A stretch of 64,000 nucleotides of DNA from Scandinavium vulneris_A (GTDB taxonomy: Bacteria > Pseudomonadota > Gammaproteobacteria > Enterobacterales > Enterobacteriaceae). The stretch lies in NCBI GenBank assembly GCA_046518185.1, contig JBKGRZ010000009.1, positions 1 to 64,000 on the forward strand, read 5' to 3'. This document shows positions 55,979-64,000 of this stretch, piece by piece. Position numbers and translations under genes: made by a program. The notes under the pieces are model-generated. The model did no database searches and was not told the origin of the DNA. It saw only the letters and a program-made list of their open reading frames with translations. Position 1 is the first letter of the stretch, and the number at the start of each line of letters is the position of its first letter.

Positions 55979-57169
55979 TTACCAGTAAGGCTTCCAGTTT
56001 TTAATAATCCGGGTGAGGCTTTCCATAAAGAAATAGTCTCCCCAACTGCAACATTCATCCACACCTGCATTTCCGTGGAAATGATAAACAGAATGCTTCA
56101 GTAAACCTGCACCATCAATATGCTCACGGTTAAAATAACCATCAATCATATTACCGACCATTTGCAGGGCGATTGCCTCATAGCTTTCACGATCCTGGTG
56201 AGAGACTGGTAGATGCTTCACCATTTCCAGAAGCCCACAGGCAGTAATCGCGCTAGATGAACTGTCACGGCAACTGGCCGGATCGGTCAATGCCAGATCC
56301 CAATAGCACACCAGGTCGCTTGGTAAGCGATTAATAAAGTAGTTTGCCAGCTTCTGGCTGAGCTCCAGCAATTCATCACAAGGATTGTGCAGATAATTGA
56401 GCAGGAAACCGTAAATGCCCCATGCCTGGCCACGCGCCCAGCAGGAATCATCAGAAAATCCCTGGTGGGTATTGCCGTAACGCGGTTCACCGGTACTGAC
56501 GTCCATATAATAAGTATGATAAGTCGAACTGTCCGGGCGTACGATATACCGACTGGCCTGCATAATATGCTGCCTGGCGGCTTCGGCATAACGAGCATCA
56601 CCTGAAATTTCACTGGCGCGATATAACAACGGCAGATTCATATTACAGTCGATGATCATCCTTCCCTGTTGTTCAGGGTTATCAAGTTCTCCCCATGCCT
56701 GAATAATGCCACATTGTGGTTGATAACGTTCCATCAGGGCATCGGCAGCCAGCAGTGCCAAATAACGGGCTTTGGGATTATCCGTTACTATATCCGCACT
56801 GATGCACGACAGGCTGTAGAGAAAACCCAGATCGTGGTGATTGGTATGGTCACGATGAACAATACGCTCAGCAAAAGACTGAACATGTTTTTCGGCAAGT
56901 TCCCGGTATTTACGTTCGCCACTCCACTCATAGGCCAGCCAGAGTTGTCCAGTCCAGAAACTGGTGGTCCACTCTTTATTATCAATAATGGGATAAATGC
57001 CGTTCTTACAGGCAGCATCAGGAAAACGCTCGCCAAAATAGGTCATGTTACGATCGATTGCCTCAAGTATATCCGGCATAACATTTCTTATTTTACAAAT
57101 AATGGCTTCACCCTCACCCTCATTCAATTTAATGACATTGATGGTTTCTTTTAGTACGTGCTGCGACAT
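55979..57169 (-). CDS. GH88 unsaturated glucuronyl hydrolase
   Basis: The 396-residue (alpha/alpha)6-barrel protein has both catalytic aspartates of GH88: HHDLGF (Asp113) and RMIIDCNMNLPLLY (Asp174), 61 residues apart as in unsaturated glucuronyl hydrolase. WTTSFWTGQLWLAYEWSGE and CWARGQAWGIYGFL are also family motifs. There is no signal peptide, so it acts in the cytoplasm, removing the unsaturated uronic acid made by a polysaccharide lyase. It supports a uronic-acid polysaccharide as the locus substrate. AGAGAAG precedes the ATG. Confidence 0.94.
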   Translation of the reverse strand: MSQHVLKETINVIKLNEGEGEAIICKIRNVMPDILEAIDRNMTYFGERFPDAACKNGIYPIIDNKEWTTSFWTGQLWLAYEWSGERKYRELAEKHVQSFAERIVHRDHTNHHDLGFLYSLSCISADIVTDNPKARYLALLAADALMERYQPQCGIIQAWGELDNPEQQGRMIIDCNMNLPLLYRASEISGDARYAEAARQHIMQASRYIVRPDSSTYHTYYMDVSTGEPRYGNTHQGFSDDSCWARGQAWGIYGFLLNYLHNPCDELLELSQKLANYFINRLPSDLVCYWDLALTDPASCRDSSSSAITACGLLEMVKHLPVSHQDRESYEAIALQMVGNMIDGYFNREHIDGAGLLKHSVYHFHGNAGVDECCSWGDYFFMESLTRIIKNWKPYW

Positions 57170-57185
57170 AATCTTCTCTTTAATT

Positions 57186-58445
57186 TCAGTTCGTCACTCT
57201 GCCCAGTACAGGCTGGTGATTATTTTTGTGGTGGTAGCATTTGGATAAGGTAAATATGGACAGAAGCGTAAACACCAGGGCTATACAACCCATGATCAAA
57301 TAGGTGTGTTCAAAACCAATCCTGTCATAAGCATATCCAGCCGGTGGTGCAACAACGATAGAGCCGACATAAATCATCGCCTGATAACCCAGCAGATACA
57401 TGGTGGCATTAATGCGTTTGTCAAAATGCTCAGCTATATACTTAAAGACAGAGACCAGGATTAACGCAATTTCAACTCCGTATAATGGTTTTACCAGGCA
57501 AATGATAACCGGGTCATTTGTCATCCCGGAAATGATCAGGCGCAGGCTGATCACCAGGCCAGTGAGTATCATCCCTTGTTTCGCGCCGATTCTGTTTATC
57601 AGTATCGGAACCAGCATCATGCCAAAAAATTCCATACTGGACTGAGCGGTGCTCATATAACCAAACATGGCATTGCCCTTTTCTTTTGTTTCAAAAAAAG
57701 TGACAAAATAACGTGAGAACTGTTGTTCTGCGATAAACATCATCCAGGCCACGCCAGCAATATAGAGTGCAAACATCCAGAATTTTCGATTACCAAAAAG
57801 ATGGAAGACGTCAGCAATCACAATTTTTTCTTTTGACAGGACGTTATTTTCCTCCTGCCCAAAGTGATCAACTTTCAGCGACAACAACACCAGTAACATA
57901 CACAGGGCACACACGCTACTGATGGCAAAATTGATACCGGGAGAAATGTTGTAGACATACCCTGAGAAAGAAGCCGCTGCCGCCCAACCCAATGCAGCCC
58001 ACATTCTGATGCGGCCAAATTCCATATTGTACAGACGGCTAAAACGGTCGACATAAGACTCTTCCGCAGCCACTCCAGCATACCAGCCAAAACTGAAAAA
58101 CAGTGCTCCGACAATCATCCCTGTAATGAAATGATTTTGCAGTAACGGTAAATAACAGTACAGATAAAAAGGAGCCATTAACGCCGAAACAACGCAGACA
58201 AAATACAGCAAATGCTTTTTCATGCCGATTTTATCCATGATATAGCCGTAGACAGGTTTAATGATCACAGCAAATACGCCATTCACCGCAAACACAGTGC
58301 CAATATCTACCGCGGTTAACCCCGCTTTATCACCAAGCCATATGGCATACATTCCGAAACCTGCTGACCAGGTAAATGTAAACAGAAAAACGAACAGGCT
58401 GAGCTTTATGTAAGCCGAGCGCGTGGATTGTATAATTACAGACAT
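57186..58445 (-). CDS. MFS oligosaccharide:H+ symporter (LacY family)
   Basis: The 419-residue protein has about twelve membrane segments. SLFVFLFTFTWSAGFGMYAIWL, YIMDKIGMKKHLLYFV, FGRIRMWAALGWAAAASFSGYVYNI and LYGVEIALILVSVFKYI match the LacY/RafB/CscB oligosaccharide symporter family. GAGAGGG precedes the ATG. It would carry the oligosaccharides from the periplasm to the cytoplasm, where the GH88 and DUF2264 enzymes act. The gap to GH88 is 16 bases. Confidence 0.9.
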   Translation of the reverse strand: MSVIIQSTRSAYIKLSLFVFLFTFTWSAGFGMYAIWLGDKAGLTAVDIGTVFAVNGVFAVIIKPVYGYIMDKIGMKKHLLYFVCVVSALMAPFYLYCYLPLLQNHFITGMIVGALFFSFGWYAGVAAEESYVDRFSRLYNMEFGRIRMWAALGWAAAASFSGYVYNISPGINFAISSVCALCMLLVLLSLKVDHFGQEENNVLSKEKIVIADVFHLFGNRKFWMFALYIAGVAWMMFIAEQQFSRYFVTFFETKEKGNAMFGYMSTAQSSMEFFGMMLVPILINRIGAKQGMILTGLVISLRLIISGMTNDPVIICLVKPLYGVEIALILVSVFKYIAEHFDKRINATMYLLGYQAMIYVGSIVVAPPAGYAYDRIGFEHTYLIMGCIALVFTLLSIFTLSKCYHHKNNHQPVLGRVTN

Positions 58446-58465
58446 AAGACCCTCTCATGTATCTT

Positions 58466-60250
58466 TTATTTAACGTCTATTTCCCTGCCAGATAAATAAA
58501 GACGCTGGTGATTAACATCAAAATGAATATTCCTTGGTTTTTCCATCACGCCATTTATCGTGGCGGAGACCCAACAGGCCAGCCAGTGCGAACCGGGTTC
58601 CAGCGTGCCGAAGAGACAAGGAATCACGGCGGGAGAGGAAAATAAGACATTGCTGTTTGGCGGCGTAATAACCGGTTGCGACTGGCGACAATTCAGCAAA
58701 TCATCCACCCTGCTGTTGCCATTTTGTGTGTGCAGCGCCAGTGAATGCACATCATTTTTCATCTTCGTAAGAAGATGTTGGTTAACAGAAAACCCCCCTT
58801 CAGCACAGTTCAACACCCTGTACGTGGAAACCTTATGAATTCTGACGTGCCCCTGCGGCGAGGGAACCAGCCAGGTCATCACCTTCACATTCGGCCATGG
58901 CGACCATTCGCAATAAATATACTCATCACTCACCGCGACGGCATCACACTCACGGCGTCCACGAAAATAACCATCCTGTGCGCTGAGCATCAGCATCGAG
59001 TCACAGGCGACATGATTTAAACCATGGCTCCCCCGCTCCAGACAGAAACCGAAGTGGCTCGAATAGGCAAATTTGCTGTATTTAGGCCCGAAGTTTACAA
59101 AATCATTTTTGTCGAACTGCCCGGACATCACCATCCAGGCATGTTTTTGCTGCTCATCATGAACGATGATTTGCCCAGCCTGGGCAATGCAATGTACGGC
59201 CTGAAGTTCCGGCAACGGTTCACATTCTGCCTGCCAGAACGGGCTTTCTTCTTCCAGAGCCAGAATCAGCAGCGTTTTTAATCCCCAGTAAGGTGAACCC
59301 GGACTATTGTAATCCTCTGCCATAATCAGATTCGGGTAGGTATAACCAATGCTGAACAGGCCATCTCGTCCGCTGAAAGGCTGCTTCACCCACCAGTCGA
59401 GATGGCGCAGTACCAGCCCCTTCACAATGCCCGGTGTGAAGACATCCAGCCCGGTGTAAGCCACCGCACTCCAGAATGCTGCCTGAATAAAACGGTAAGT
59501 GAGACTGCGGCCAAAAGGAATGGCCGCCCCTTCAGCGGTGAAATAATGAATATAGTCCTGCGCAAACTGCCGGGCGCGCTGGCGGTAACGCACACAACGC
59601 TCAGGATCGACATCTTTCATCACATGGCTATAAAGCAAACTATAGAAGTGAAAGGCGCTGGAAATATAATAATCACGCGGTTTGCCTGCCCCATCTGAGT
59701 ACCATCCATTCCCCAGGTAATAAGGTTCGATGGCGTCAAGATGGCGATCAATAACCAGCATGTCATAATCCTGACCGACACATTTCAGCCCCGCCTGGAT
59801 CAGAACCGGAAAGAAATGCCAGTTATTATCAGGAACTGAAACAGTGGCGCTCTGGCGTAACCATGCCGAAAGATCTTCCCGCTCAGTAGCGCTTAAAGCG
59901 GCCCAAAGCGGCGATCCTGGTAATATCAGTCCCAGACCGTAGACAGCCATCTCAACACAGCGCTGATCGTTATCGTTCAGATCCCCCCAGTATTCGTCAT
60001 GTAACGGGTTACAACCATTGCGTATACCGGTCAGAAAAGTGTCCCAAAGCGGGGTTTGTACACCACCACTGATTAACGGAAAGATGCCCCATAACAGGCG
60101 CGAAAACCCTTCCATCTGCGCAATTTCCGCCGGGTATTGGGCAGAAGTCTCCCCCATTTTTATGCGGCTACATCCTGGCGAAAAATCATGGGCAGCATCC
60201 TCAATCCAGCGCAGCGCAAGCTGGCAATAATCCTGTTTACTGAGCGACAT
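58466..60250 (-). CDS. DUF2264 family protein
   Basis: The roughly 594-residue protein matches DUF2264: EGFSRLLWGIFPLISGG, NDNDQRCVEMAVYGLGLIL, NNWHFFPVLIQAGLKCVGQ, DGAGKPRDYYISSAFHFYSLLY, QAAFWSAVAY and a beta-sandwich C-terminus. There is no signal peptide. DUF2264 proteins have an alpha/alpha-toroid N-terminal part, resemble polysaccharide lyase or glycosidase folds, and often occur in glycan loci. Precise reaction unknown; action on an imported uronide is inference. ATG at 60250 is chosen for GGAGTCCGGA upstream. First gene of the minus-strand operon, divergent from the AraC gene. Confidence 0.85.
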   Translation of the reverse strand: MSLSKQDYCQLALRWIEDAAHDFSPGCSRIKMGETSAQYPAEIAQMEGFSRLLWGIFPLISGGVQTPLWDTFLTGIRNGCNPLHDEYWGDLNDNDQRCVEMAVYGLGLILPGSPLWAALSATEREDLSAWLRQSATVSVPDNNWHFFPVLIQAGLKCVGQDYDMLVIDRHLDAIEPYYLGNGWYSDGAGKPRDYYISSAFHFYSLLYSHVMKDVDPERCVRYRQRARQFAQDYIHYFTAEGAAIPFGRSLTYRFIQAAFWSAVAYTGLDVFTPGIVKGLVLRHLDWWVKQPFSGRDGLFSIGYTYPNLIMAEDYNSPGSPYWGLKTLLILALEEESPFWQAECEPLPELQAVHCIAQAGQIIVHDEQQKHAWMVMSGQFDKNDFVNFGPKYSKFAYSSHFGFCLERGSHGLNHVACDSMLMLSAQDGYFRGRRECDAVAVSDEYIYCEWSPWPNVKVMTWLVPSPQGHVRIHKVSTYRVLNCAEGGFSVNQHLLTKMKNDVHSLALHTQNGNSRVDDLLNCRQSQPVITPPNSNVLFSSPAVIPCLFGTLEPGSHWLACWVSATINGVMEKPRNIHFDVNHQRLYLSGREIDVK

Positions 60251-60430
60251 TCCGGACTCCATGAGTAGGTCTTATTGGCGCATAGTAAAAAACTAAAACA
60301 GTGTTTGATATGTGACGCTTATCGTATTTTAAATATAAGATGATTAAAATATCAAAACTACGCGCGCAAAAGAGGTGAAAATTACAGTATATTGCCAATT
60401 ACTTTGTTTTATTCACATGAGGGTTGCGGG

Positions 60431-61312
60431 ATGACGTCAGAAACACATGCTGATAATACCCAATATCTGGAGCGTATTTCACTGAATGAAAAAGCCATTT
60501 ATTTTCATCGAATGCGTGAGGATACTCCGGCAAATTATTATCACTGGCACCAGTGTGTGGAGATACTGAGTATCTCTCAGGGCGTGGGTATCGCTCTGGT
60601 TGACAGAAGGCAGTACACCATCCGGCCCGGCCGACTGTTTATTTTTCCTCCCGGTCGCCTGCATAAGGTGTTTGTTGAACAGAATGAGCGAAACAAGTAC
60701 CACCGGACCACCGTACATTTCAATGCCCTGACGACAGCGCATTATTTACGCGATTTTCCCCGCCAACTGGCGCTGCTTCAGCAACTGACAGGGCCTGGAG
60801 AACATACCCGAGTCTTCGATACCAGTGATGTCCAGGGCGCGCTGGATATGTTGCTGGAACGATTTGAAAAACAGATGGAAGACGATCATTTTACCATCAG
60901 CGACAGCGCTTTTCTGGTGATGCAGATCCTCAGCCTTTTGCCTCAAATTCAGCCGGAGTACGGGCAAAAAACCTTTTCAACCCGCTTAATAAACTGGATC
61001 GACGAGCATTTCACTCACCCCTGCACGCTGGACGATATCGCAAAAATCGCTGGCTGTTCACGGGGGCATACCTGCCGTCGTTTCCATGAAGAAACGGGCG
61101 GCACGCTACAGGAATATCTGATCATGCGCCGTCTCAAACAGGCCTGCGAATTGTTGATCCAGACTTCCCTGAGTGTGCGAGAAATCGCGAAAGCGGTGGG
61201 TTTCTCGGGTTACCCTTGGTTTATTACCTGTTTTAGTAAACATATTTGCACATCGCCGCTTCAGTACCGGAAATCCTGTGGTGTCTCACTCAATATGAAT
61301 TGCGGGCAGTGA
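60431..61312 (+). CDS. AraC-family regulator of the glycan locus
   Basis: The roughly 293-residue protein has an N-terminal cupin-like sensor (ANYYHWHQCVEILSISQGVG, VDRRQYTIRPGRLFIFPPGRLHKVF) and a C-terminal double HTH (CTLDDIAKIAGCSRGHTCRRFHEETGG and LSVREIAKAVGFSGYPWFITCFSKH). It is divergent from the DUF2264 operon, with a 180-bp gap that should contain both promoters. It probably senses an oligosaccharide or monosaccharide and activates the operon. ATG at 60431, with GAGG nearby, is preferred over 60392. Confidence 0.9.
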   Translation: MTSETHADNTQYLERISLNEKAIYFHRMREDTPANYYHWHQCVEILSISQGVGIALVDRRQYTIRPGRLFIFPPGRLHKVFVEQNERNKYHRTTVHFNALTTAHYLRDFPRQLALLQQLTGPGEHTRVFDTSDVQGALDMLLERFEKQMEDDHFTISDSAFLVMQILSLLPQIQPEYGQKTFSTRLINWIDEHFTHPCTLDDIAKIAGCSRGHTCRRFHEETGGTLQEYLIMRRLKQACELLIQTSLSVREIAKAVGFSGYPWFITCFSKHICTSPLQYRKSCGVSLNMNCGQ

Positions 61313-61582
61313 GTCGGTTGTGGAGCAAAATGTAGGACAATGTCATTATCGCCCGGGTGATGAGACAAATAACATTGAGAATCCAAATAAAATAATAAAA
61401 CATTATCTGAAAATCTTTGAGAATATCTAAAACATTAATTCATCAACTGGGATTCATATTGATCAGACAAGTCAAATCAATAAAACCAGAATGCTCGTCA
61501 TTATCACAATACCATGAATATCATACCTTAATACATTGACAAATAGCTTGTTGTTATGACTTTATAAAATCTAATAACTATA

Positions 61583-63259
61583 TTGTTATTAGTGTATCAC
61601 CACAAAAAAGTCATATTTCTGAATTCATTCAGGATAGAGCTATTTTTTGTCCTTATTGTCATCCTGAATATAGGTGCTATTCACAACGATGGGGAAATTA
61701 AAATGGAATATACATCAGGAAACAATCTCACCTTGCAGTCAGGCACTGATCCCGACACAGTGAAACCTCAAATCGACGGCGACTGGCAGGACACGTACTC
61801 TCCCACCCAACCTGCCCCAGGCGGCTATATGAATGACCATACAATCATCAAAGCCGGGGACGGGAACTGGCATCTAATCGGTATTTCAGGAGGGGGAAGT
61901 GGATATGAAAAATCTTTTGCTCACGGCTCCAGCCCCAGCCTTGATGGCCCCTGGACTGAGCACCCGCCATTAGCGGCCTACACCGATGAAAGTGGTAATC
62001 CACTGGATGCCTGGGCTCCGCATGCCATTGTGAAAGATGGCGTCACTTATCTTTTCTACCGCAGTAATCTTAACGGTGGTTCGAGTACGCTGGCACTGGA
62101 TACCTCTACTGACCCACAGCTCCTGGAATGGGAGCGCCGCCTCGATGTGTCACTGACCATCCCTGCTGATGAAAATCATTTTCGCGATGTGATGGTGATA
62201 CCAGACGGGGATATTTACCGCATGTATTACAGTGCAGGCTGGCAAGGCCGAAGTTCGATCGGCATGGCAACGTCCAGCGACCTTATCCACTGGACCCACC
62301 AGGGTTCAGTTTTGACCACCAGTGCAGACGCACCGAACATTGACTGGGGAGCCGCCGAATCGCCGTTTGTCTTCCGCCAGGGCGATTTCTGGTATCTCAG
62401 TACTACGTTAACCAAGAGTGAACAAAGCGATTATCATCAGACATTAATTTTTCGCAGTGCCGATCCTGGCTGGTTTGGCGATTATAACGGGGATAAAACC
62501 ACCACGCCGGGTGCTAATTTCGTTACAGAACTGCCTGTACATGCGCCAGAATACTTCCAGGACGGTTCTCAGTGGTACATCACGACGTGCGGCTGGGAAA
62601 ATATGTCACTTTACCCGGAAGCACAACACGGTGTCGCCATTGCACCATTACGATTCGACACCTTCAATAAAGGTGTTCCCGCTGACGGATTAGTGGCCTG
62701 GTACGCTTTTAATCAGATGAGCGGTAATGATGTGCTGTCTGATACGGGCACCAATAATGCGTTATTAACGGGTCGTGCCGCATTTGTTGGCGAACATGCC
62801 GGAACTCCAGCATTAACCGTATCGGCATCACGCCCGGGAGCTGTTCAGTTGCCTCCCCTTACTTTCTCCGACGACTTCACTTTCGCCGCCTGGGTAAACC
62901 TGAATGCCAGTGTTTCAAATTCACAGGGGTTATTTAAACTGGGGGCCGACTCAGATATCAATTTTTACAGTGGTCAAACGCGTTTTCATGCAAACGGAAG
63001 TGATTTGGCTGTGTCATCGGTCACCATGACGACGAATCAATGGAACCACATTGCCGTCACACGCCAGTCCGGCACCATCCAGATTTATATTAATGGTGCT
63101 CTGACGGCCACTTCTGCAACCAGTTATACCCTGGCAGTTTCACCCCGAAATCTGGGACAAACGCTGGCAGGACAAAGCTCAGCCACTTACGACAATCTGG
63201 CCCTTTATCAACGTGCACTTAATATTGATGAAATCACCTTAGTGATGAATCGATTATAA
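61583..63259 (+). CDS. Five-bladed beta-propeller glycosidase-like protein with LamG-type C-terminal domain
   Basis: The N-terminal half resembles GH43/GH32-type propellers: GGYMNDHTII, DAWAPHAIVKDGVTYLFYRS, HFRDVMVIPDGDIYRMYYSA and WGAAESPFVFRQGDFWYL provide Asp, Asp and Glu in the expected order. Residues about 375-555 form a LamG/concanavalin-like domain (GLVAWYAFN, FTFAAWVNL, WNHIAVTRQSGTIQIYINGAL, YDNLALYQRAL). The start is uncertain: a TTG at 61583 or GTG at 61592 gives a hydrophobic leader, while ATG at 61703 gives none. It fits extracellular or periplasmic trimming or binding of the polysaccharide. Confidence 0.75.
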   Translation: MLLVYHHKKVIFLNSFRIELFFVLIVILNIGAIHNDGEIKMEYTSGNNLTLQSGTDPDTVKPQIDGDWQDTYSPTQPAPGGYMNDHTIIKAGDGNWHLIGISGGGSGYEKSFAHGSSPSLDGPWTEHPPLAAYTDESGNPLDAWAPHAIVKDGVTYLFYRSNLNGGSSTLALDTSTDPQLLEWERRLDVSLTIPADENHFRDVMVIPDGDIYRMYYSAGWQGRSSIGMATSSDLIHWTHQGSVLTTSADAPNIDWGAAESPFVFRQGDFWYLSTTLTKSEQSDYHQTLIFRSADPGWFGDYNGDKTTTPGANFVTELPVHAPEYFQDGSQWYITTCGWENMSLYPEAQHGVAIAPLRFDTFNKGVPADGLVAWYAFNQMSGNDVLSDTGTNNALLTGRAAFVGEHAGTPALTVSASRPGAVQLPPLTFSDDFTFAAWVNLNASVSNSQGLFKLGADSDINFYSGQTRFHANGSDLAVSSVTMTTNQWNHIAVTRQSGTIQIYINGALTATSATSYTLAVSPRNLGQTLAGQSSATYDNLALYQRALNIDEITLVMNRL

Positions 63260-63261
63260 CT

Positions 63262-64000
63262 TCAGATATCCGTTGGCCGTATGCCCTCTGACATACGGCC
63301 AACAGGCCCTCGACTACTATATTTTCTCACCAGACTGGCAATATCCTCTGCCACTGCCACTGCCACTGCCACTGCCACTGCCACTGCCACTGCCACTGCC
63401 ACTGTCACTGCCACTGCCACTGCCATCACCCGCGCCGGTGACTGTTTTTGCTTAATTTGCTGCGCCATAAAGCGCATATACGGATCCATATGGCTGAACA
63501 TCATCCGGTACCCGTCGCACAGATGATTCAGTCGGTTATGGATACGATGCTTCGGGCAACCGCTCTGACAGGCAAACCGCCACGGGCAACGCTGACAGGC
63601 ATCCGGTAACTGTGCCTTTTGCTGCCCAAAATGGCGTTGCGCTTTACTGATAACCCTCTTTTCCAGCGGCTGCCGGAGCAAATTGCCGAGGCGATGTTCC
63701 GCATCCACATAGTGGTCGCAGCTATAGATGTCGCCGTTCTGCTCAACCACCAGACCACGTCCACAGGTGGGTTGCATCACGCACAGCGCCGGACGCTCGC
63801 CAGACCAGGCCGCCAGCTTATTATCAAAAAGCTGAACGAACACCCGCCCCACATCGTGGCGCACCCATTCGTCAAAAATCGTGATGATAAACTGCCCGTA
63901 CGCTTCCCCCGTCACTGACCACAGCAACATGCCGTGCTGCGGGAAGAACTCCACCACCGGAATAAACTGGATAAACTGCGCCCCGGCATCCCGGATGAGA
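63262..64000 (-). CDS. Anaerobic sulfatase-maturating enzyme (radical SAM), C-terminal part
   Basis: The frame is open to the window edge, so the N-terminal CX3CX2C radical-SAM part lies outside. Visible motifs are CGRGLVVEQNGDIYSCDHYVD and DACQRCPWRFACQSGCPKHR, the Cys-rich auxiliary [4Fe-4S] segment of anSME/AtsB proteins. These enzymes convert a Ser or Cys of sulfatases into formylglycine. It suggests that a sulfatase gene lies to the right, and that the locus substrate is sulfated. The C-terminal tail contains about 12 Val-Ala pairs from a hexanucleotide repeat, which is unusual. Confidence 0.92.
   Translation of the reverse strand, partial: LIRDAGAQFIQFIPVVEFFPQHGMLLWSVTGEAYGQFIITIFDEWVRHDVGRVFVQLFDNKLAAWSGERPALCVMQPTCGRGLVVEQNGDIYSCDHYVDAEHRLGNLLRQPLEKRVISKAQRHFGQQKAQLPDACQRCPWRFACQSGCPKHRIHNRLNHLCDGYRMMFSHMDPYMRFMAQQIKQKQSPARVMAVAVAVTVAVAVAVAVAVAVAVAVAEDIASLVRKYSSRGPVGRMSEGIRPTDI
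63349..63420 (-). repeat. Hexanucleotide repeat, 12 units, in the sulfatase-maturase gene
   Basis: TGCCAC is repeated 12 times on the plus strand with one variant unit (TGTCAC). On the coding strand it gives alternating Val and Ala codons. Because the unit is two codons, changes in number keep the frame and vary only the tail length. Confidence 0.95.

Overview
The window looks like chromosomal DNA of an enterobacterium (Enterobacterales). The reasons are the gene families present: an intimin/YeeJ-type inverse autotransporter, an IprA/YaiV-type regulator, ccdAB, MscS, a KdgM-like porin, prototype-IS3, IS110/IS1111, IS1 and IS10-like elements and Tn3-family transposons. Genus cannot be fixed from the sequence. 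It is a highly accessory region: several decayed mobile elements are stacked between three cargo modules.

Region 1 (1-17.3 kb) is a surface-protein region. It holds the 3' part of an RCC1-repeat protein (2-1639), LysR and LuxR regulators, a group II intron remnant, a DUF1398 gene, a three-gene minus-strand set of Ig-like proteins without signal peptides (10412-5604), an IprA-like regulator, and an inverse autotransporter with Big_1 repeats (16638-12529) broken by two frameshifts and one stop. A LuxR gene (17281-16697) lies just upstream of the broken adhesin. Short fragments here match intact genes elsewhere: 4684-4926 matches 37471-37722, and 5017-5420 matches the end of 29824-31071.

Region 2 (17.8-29.7 kb) starts with an IS3 copy carrying a 3-bp target duplication, then the 3' end of a group II intron inside a second IS3-family transposase. 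After these comes a compact seven-gene plus-strand cluster (20712-28369): a cupin/heme-oxygenase-like fusion, Rieske oxygenase alpha and beta subunits, a family III CoA-transferase, a CynX-type MFS carrier, a TauD/TfdA dioxygenase and an aromatic-acid MFS carrier. Most junctions overlap, so it reads as one operon, probably for uptake and oxidation of a small carboxylated or aromatic compound. I do not recognise this combination, and it is the best candidate for an undescribed system. A 65-bp IS right end lies on both sides in the same orientation.

Region 3 (29.7-53.3 kb) is a mosaic of mobile DNA: an orphan hypothetical gene, a near-complete group II intron, an IS10-like element with a 9-bp duplication, a broken IS1111-type element, several Tn3-type 38-bp ends and a complete Tn3-family transposon (47880-53164) with a TPR passenger gene. 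Chromosomal-type genes sit between them: a LysE-family exporter, a small secreted protein, MscS and an alpha/beta hydrolase. It also contains an SF1 helicase next to ccdAB that is split by an ISL3 element, a putative 30-residue membrane peptide, and a 160-residue orphan protein flanked by two long palindromes of nearly the same sequence.

Region 4 (53.1-64 kb) is a glycan-use locus. It encodes a secreted parallel beta-helix protein, a KdgM-like porin, a GH88 unsaturated glucuronyl hydrolase, an LacY-type MFS carrier, a DUF2264 protein, a divergent AraC regulator, a beta-propeller/LamG protein and the C-terminal part of an anaerobic sulfatase-maturating enzyme. Together these suggest breakdown of a sulfated, uronic-acid-containing polysaccharide: extracellular cleavage, porin entry, inner-membrane import and hydrolysis of unsaturated uronides. 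The Tn3 element has cut a further gene at the left edge of this locus.
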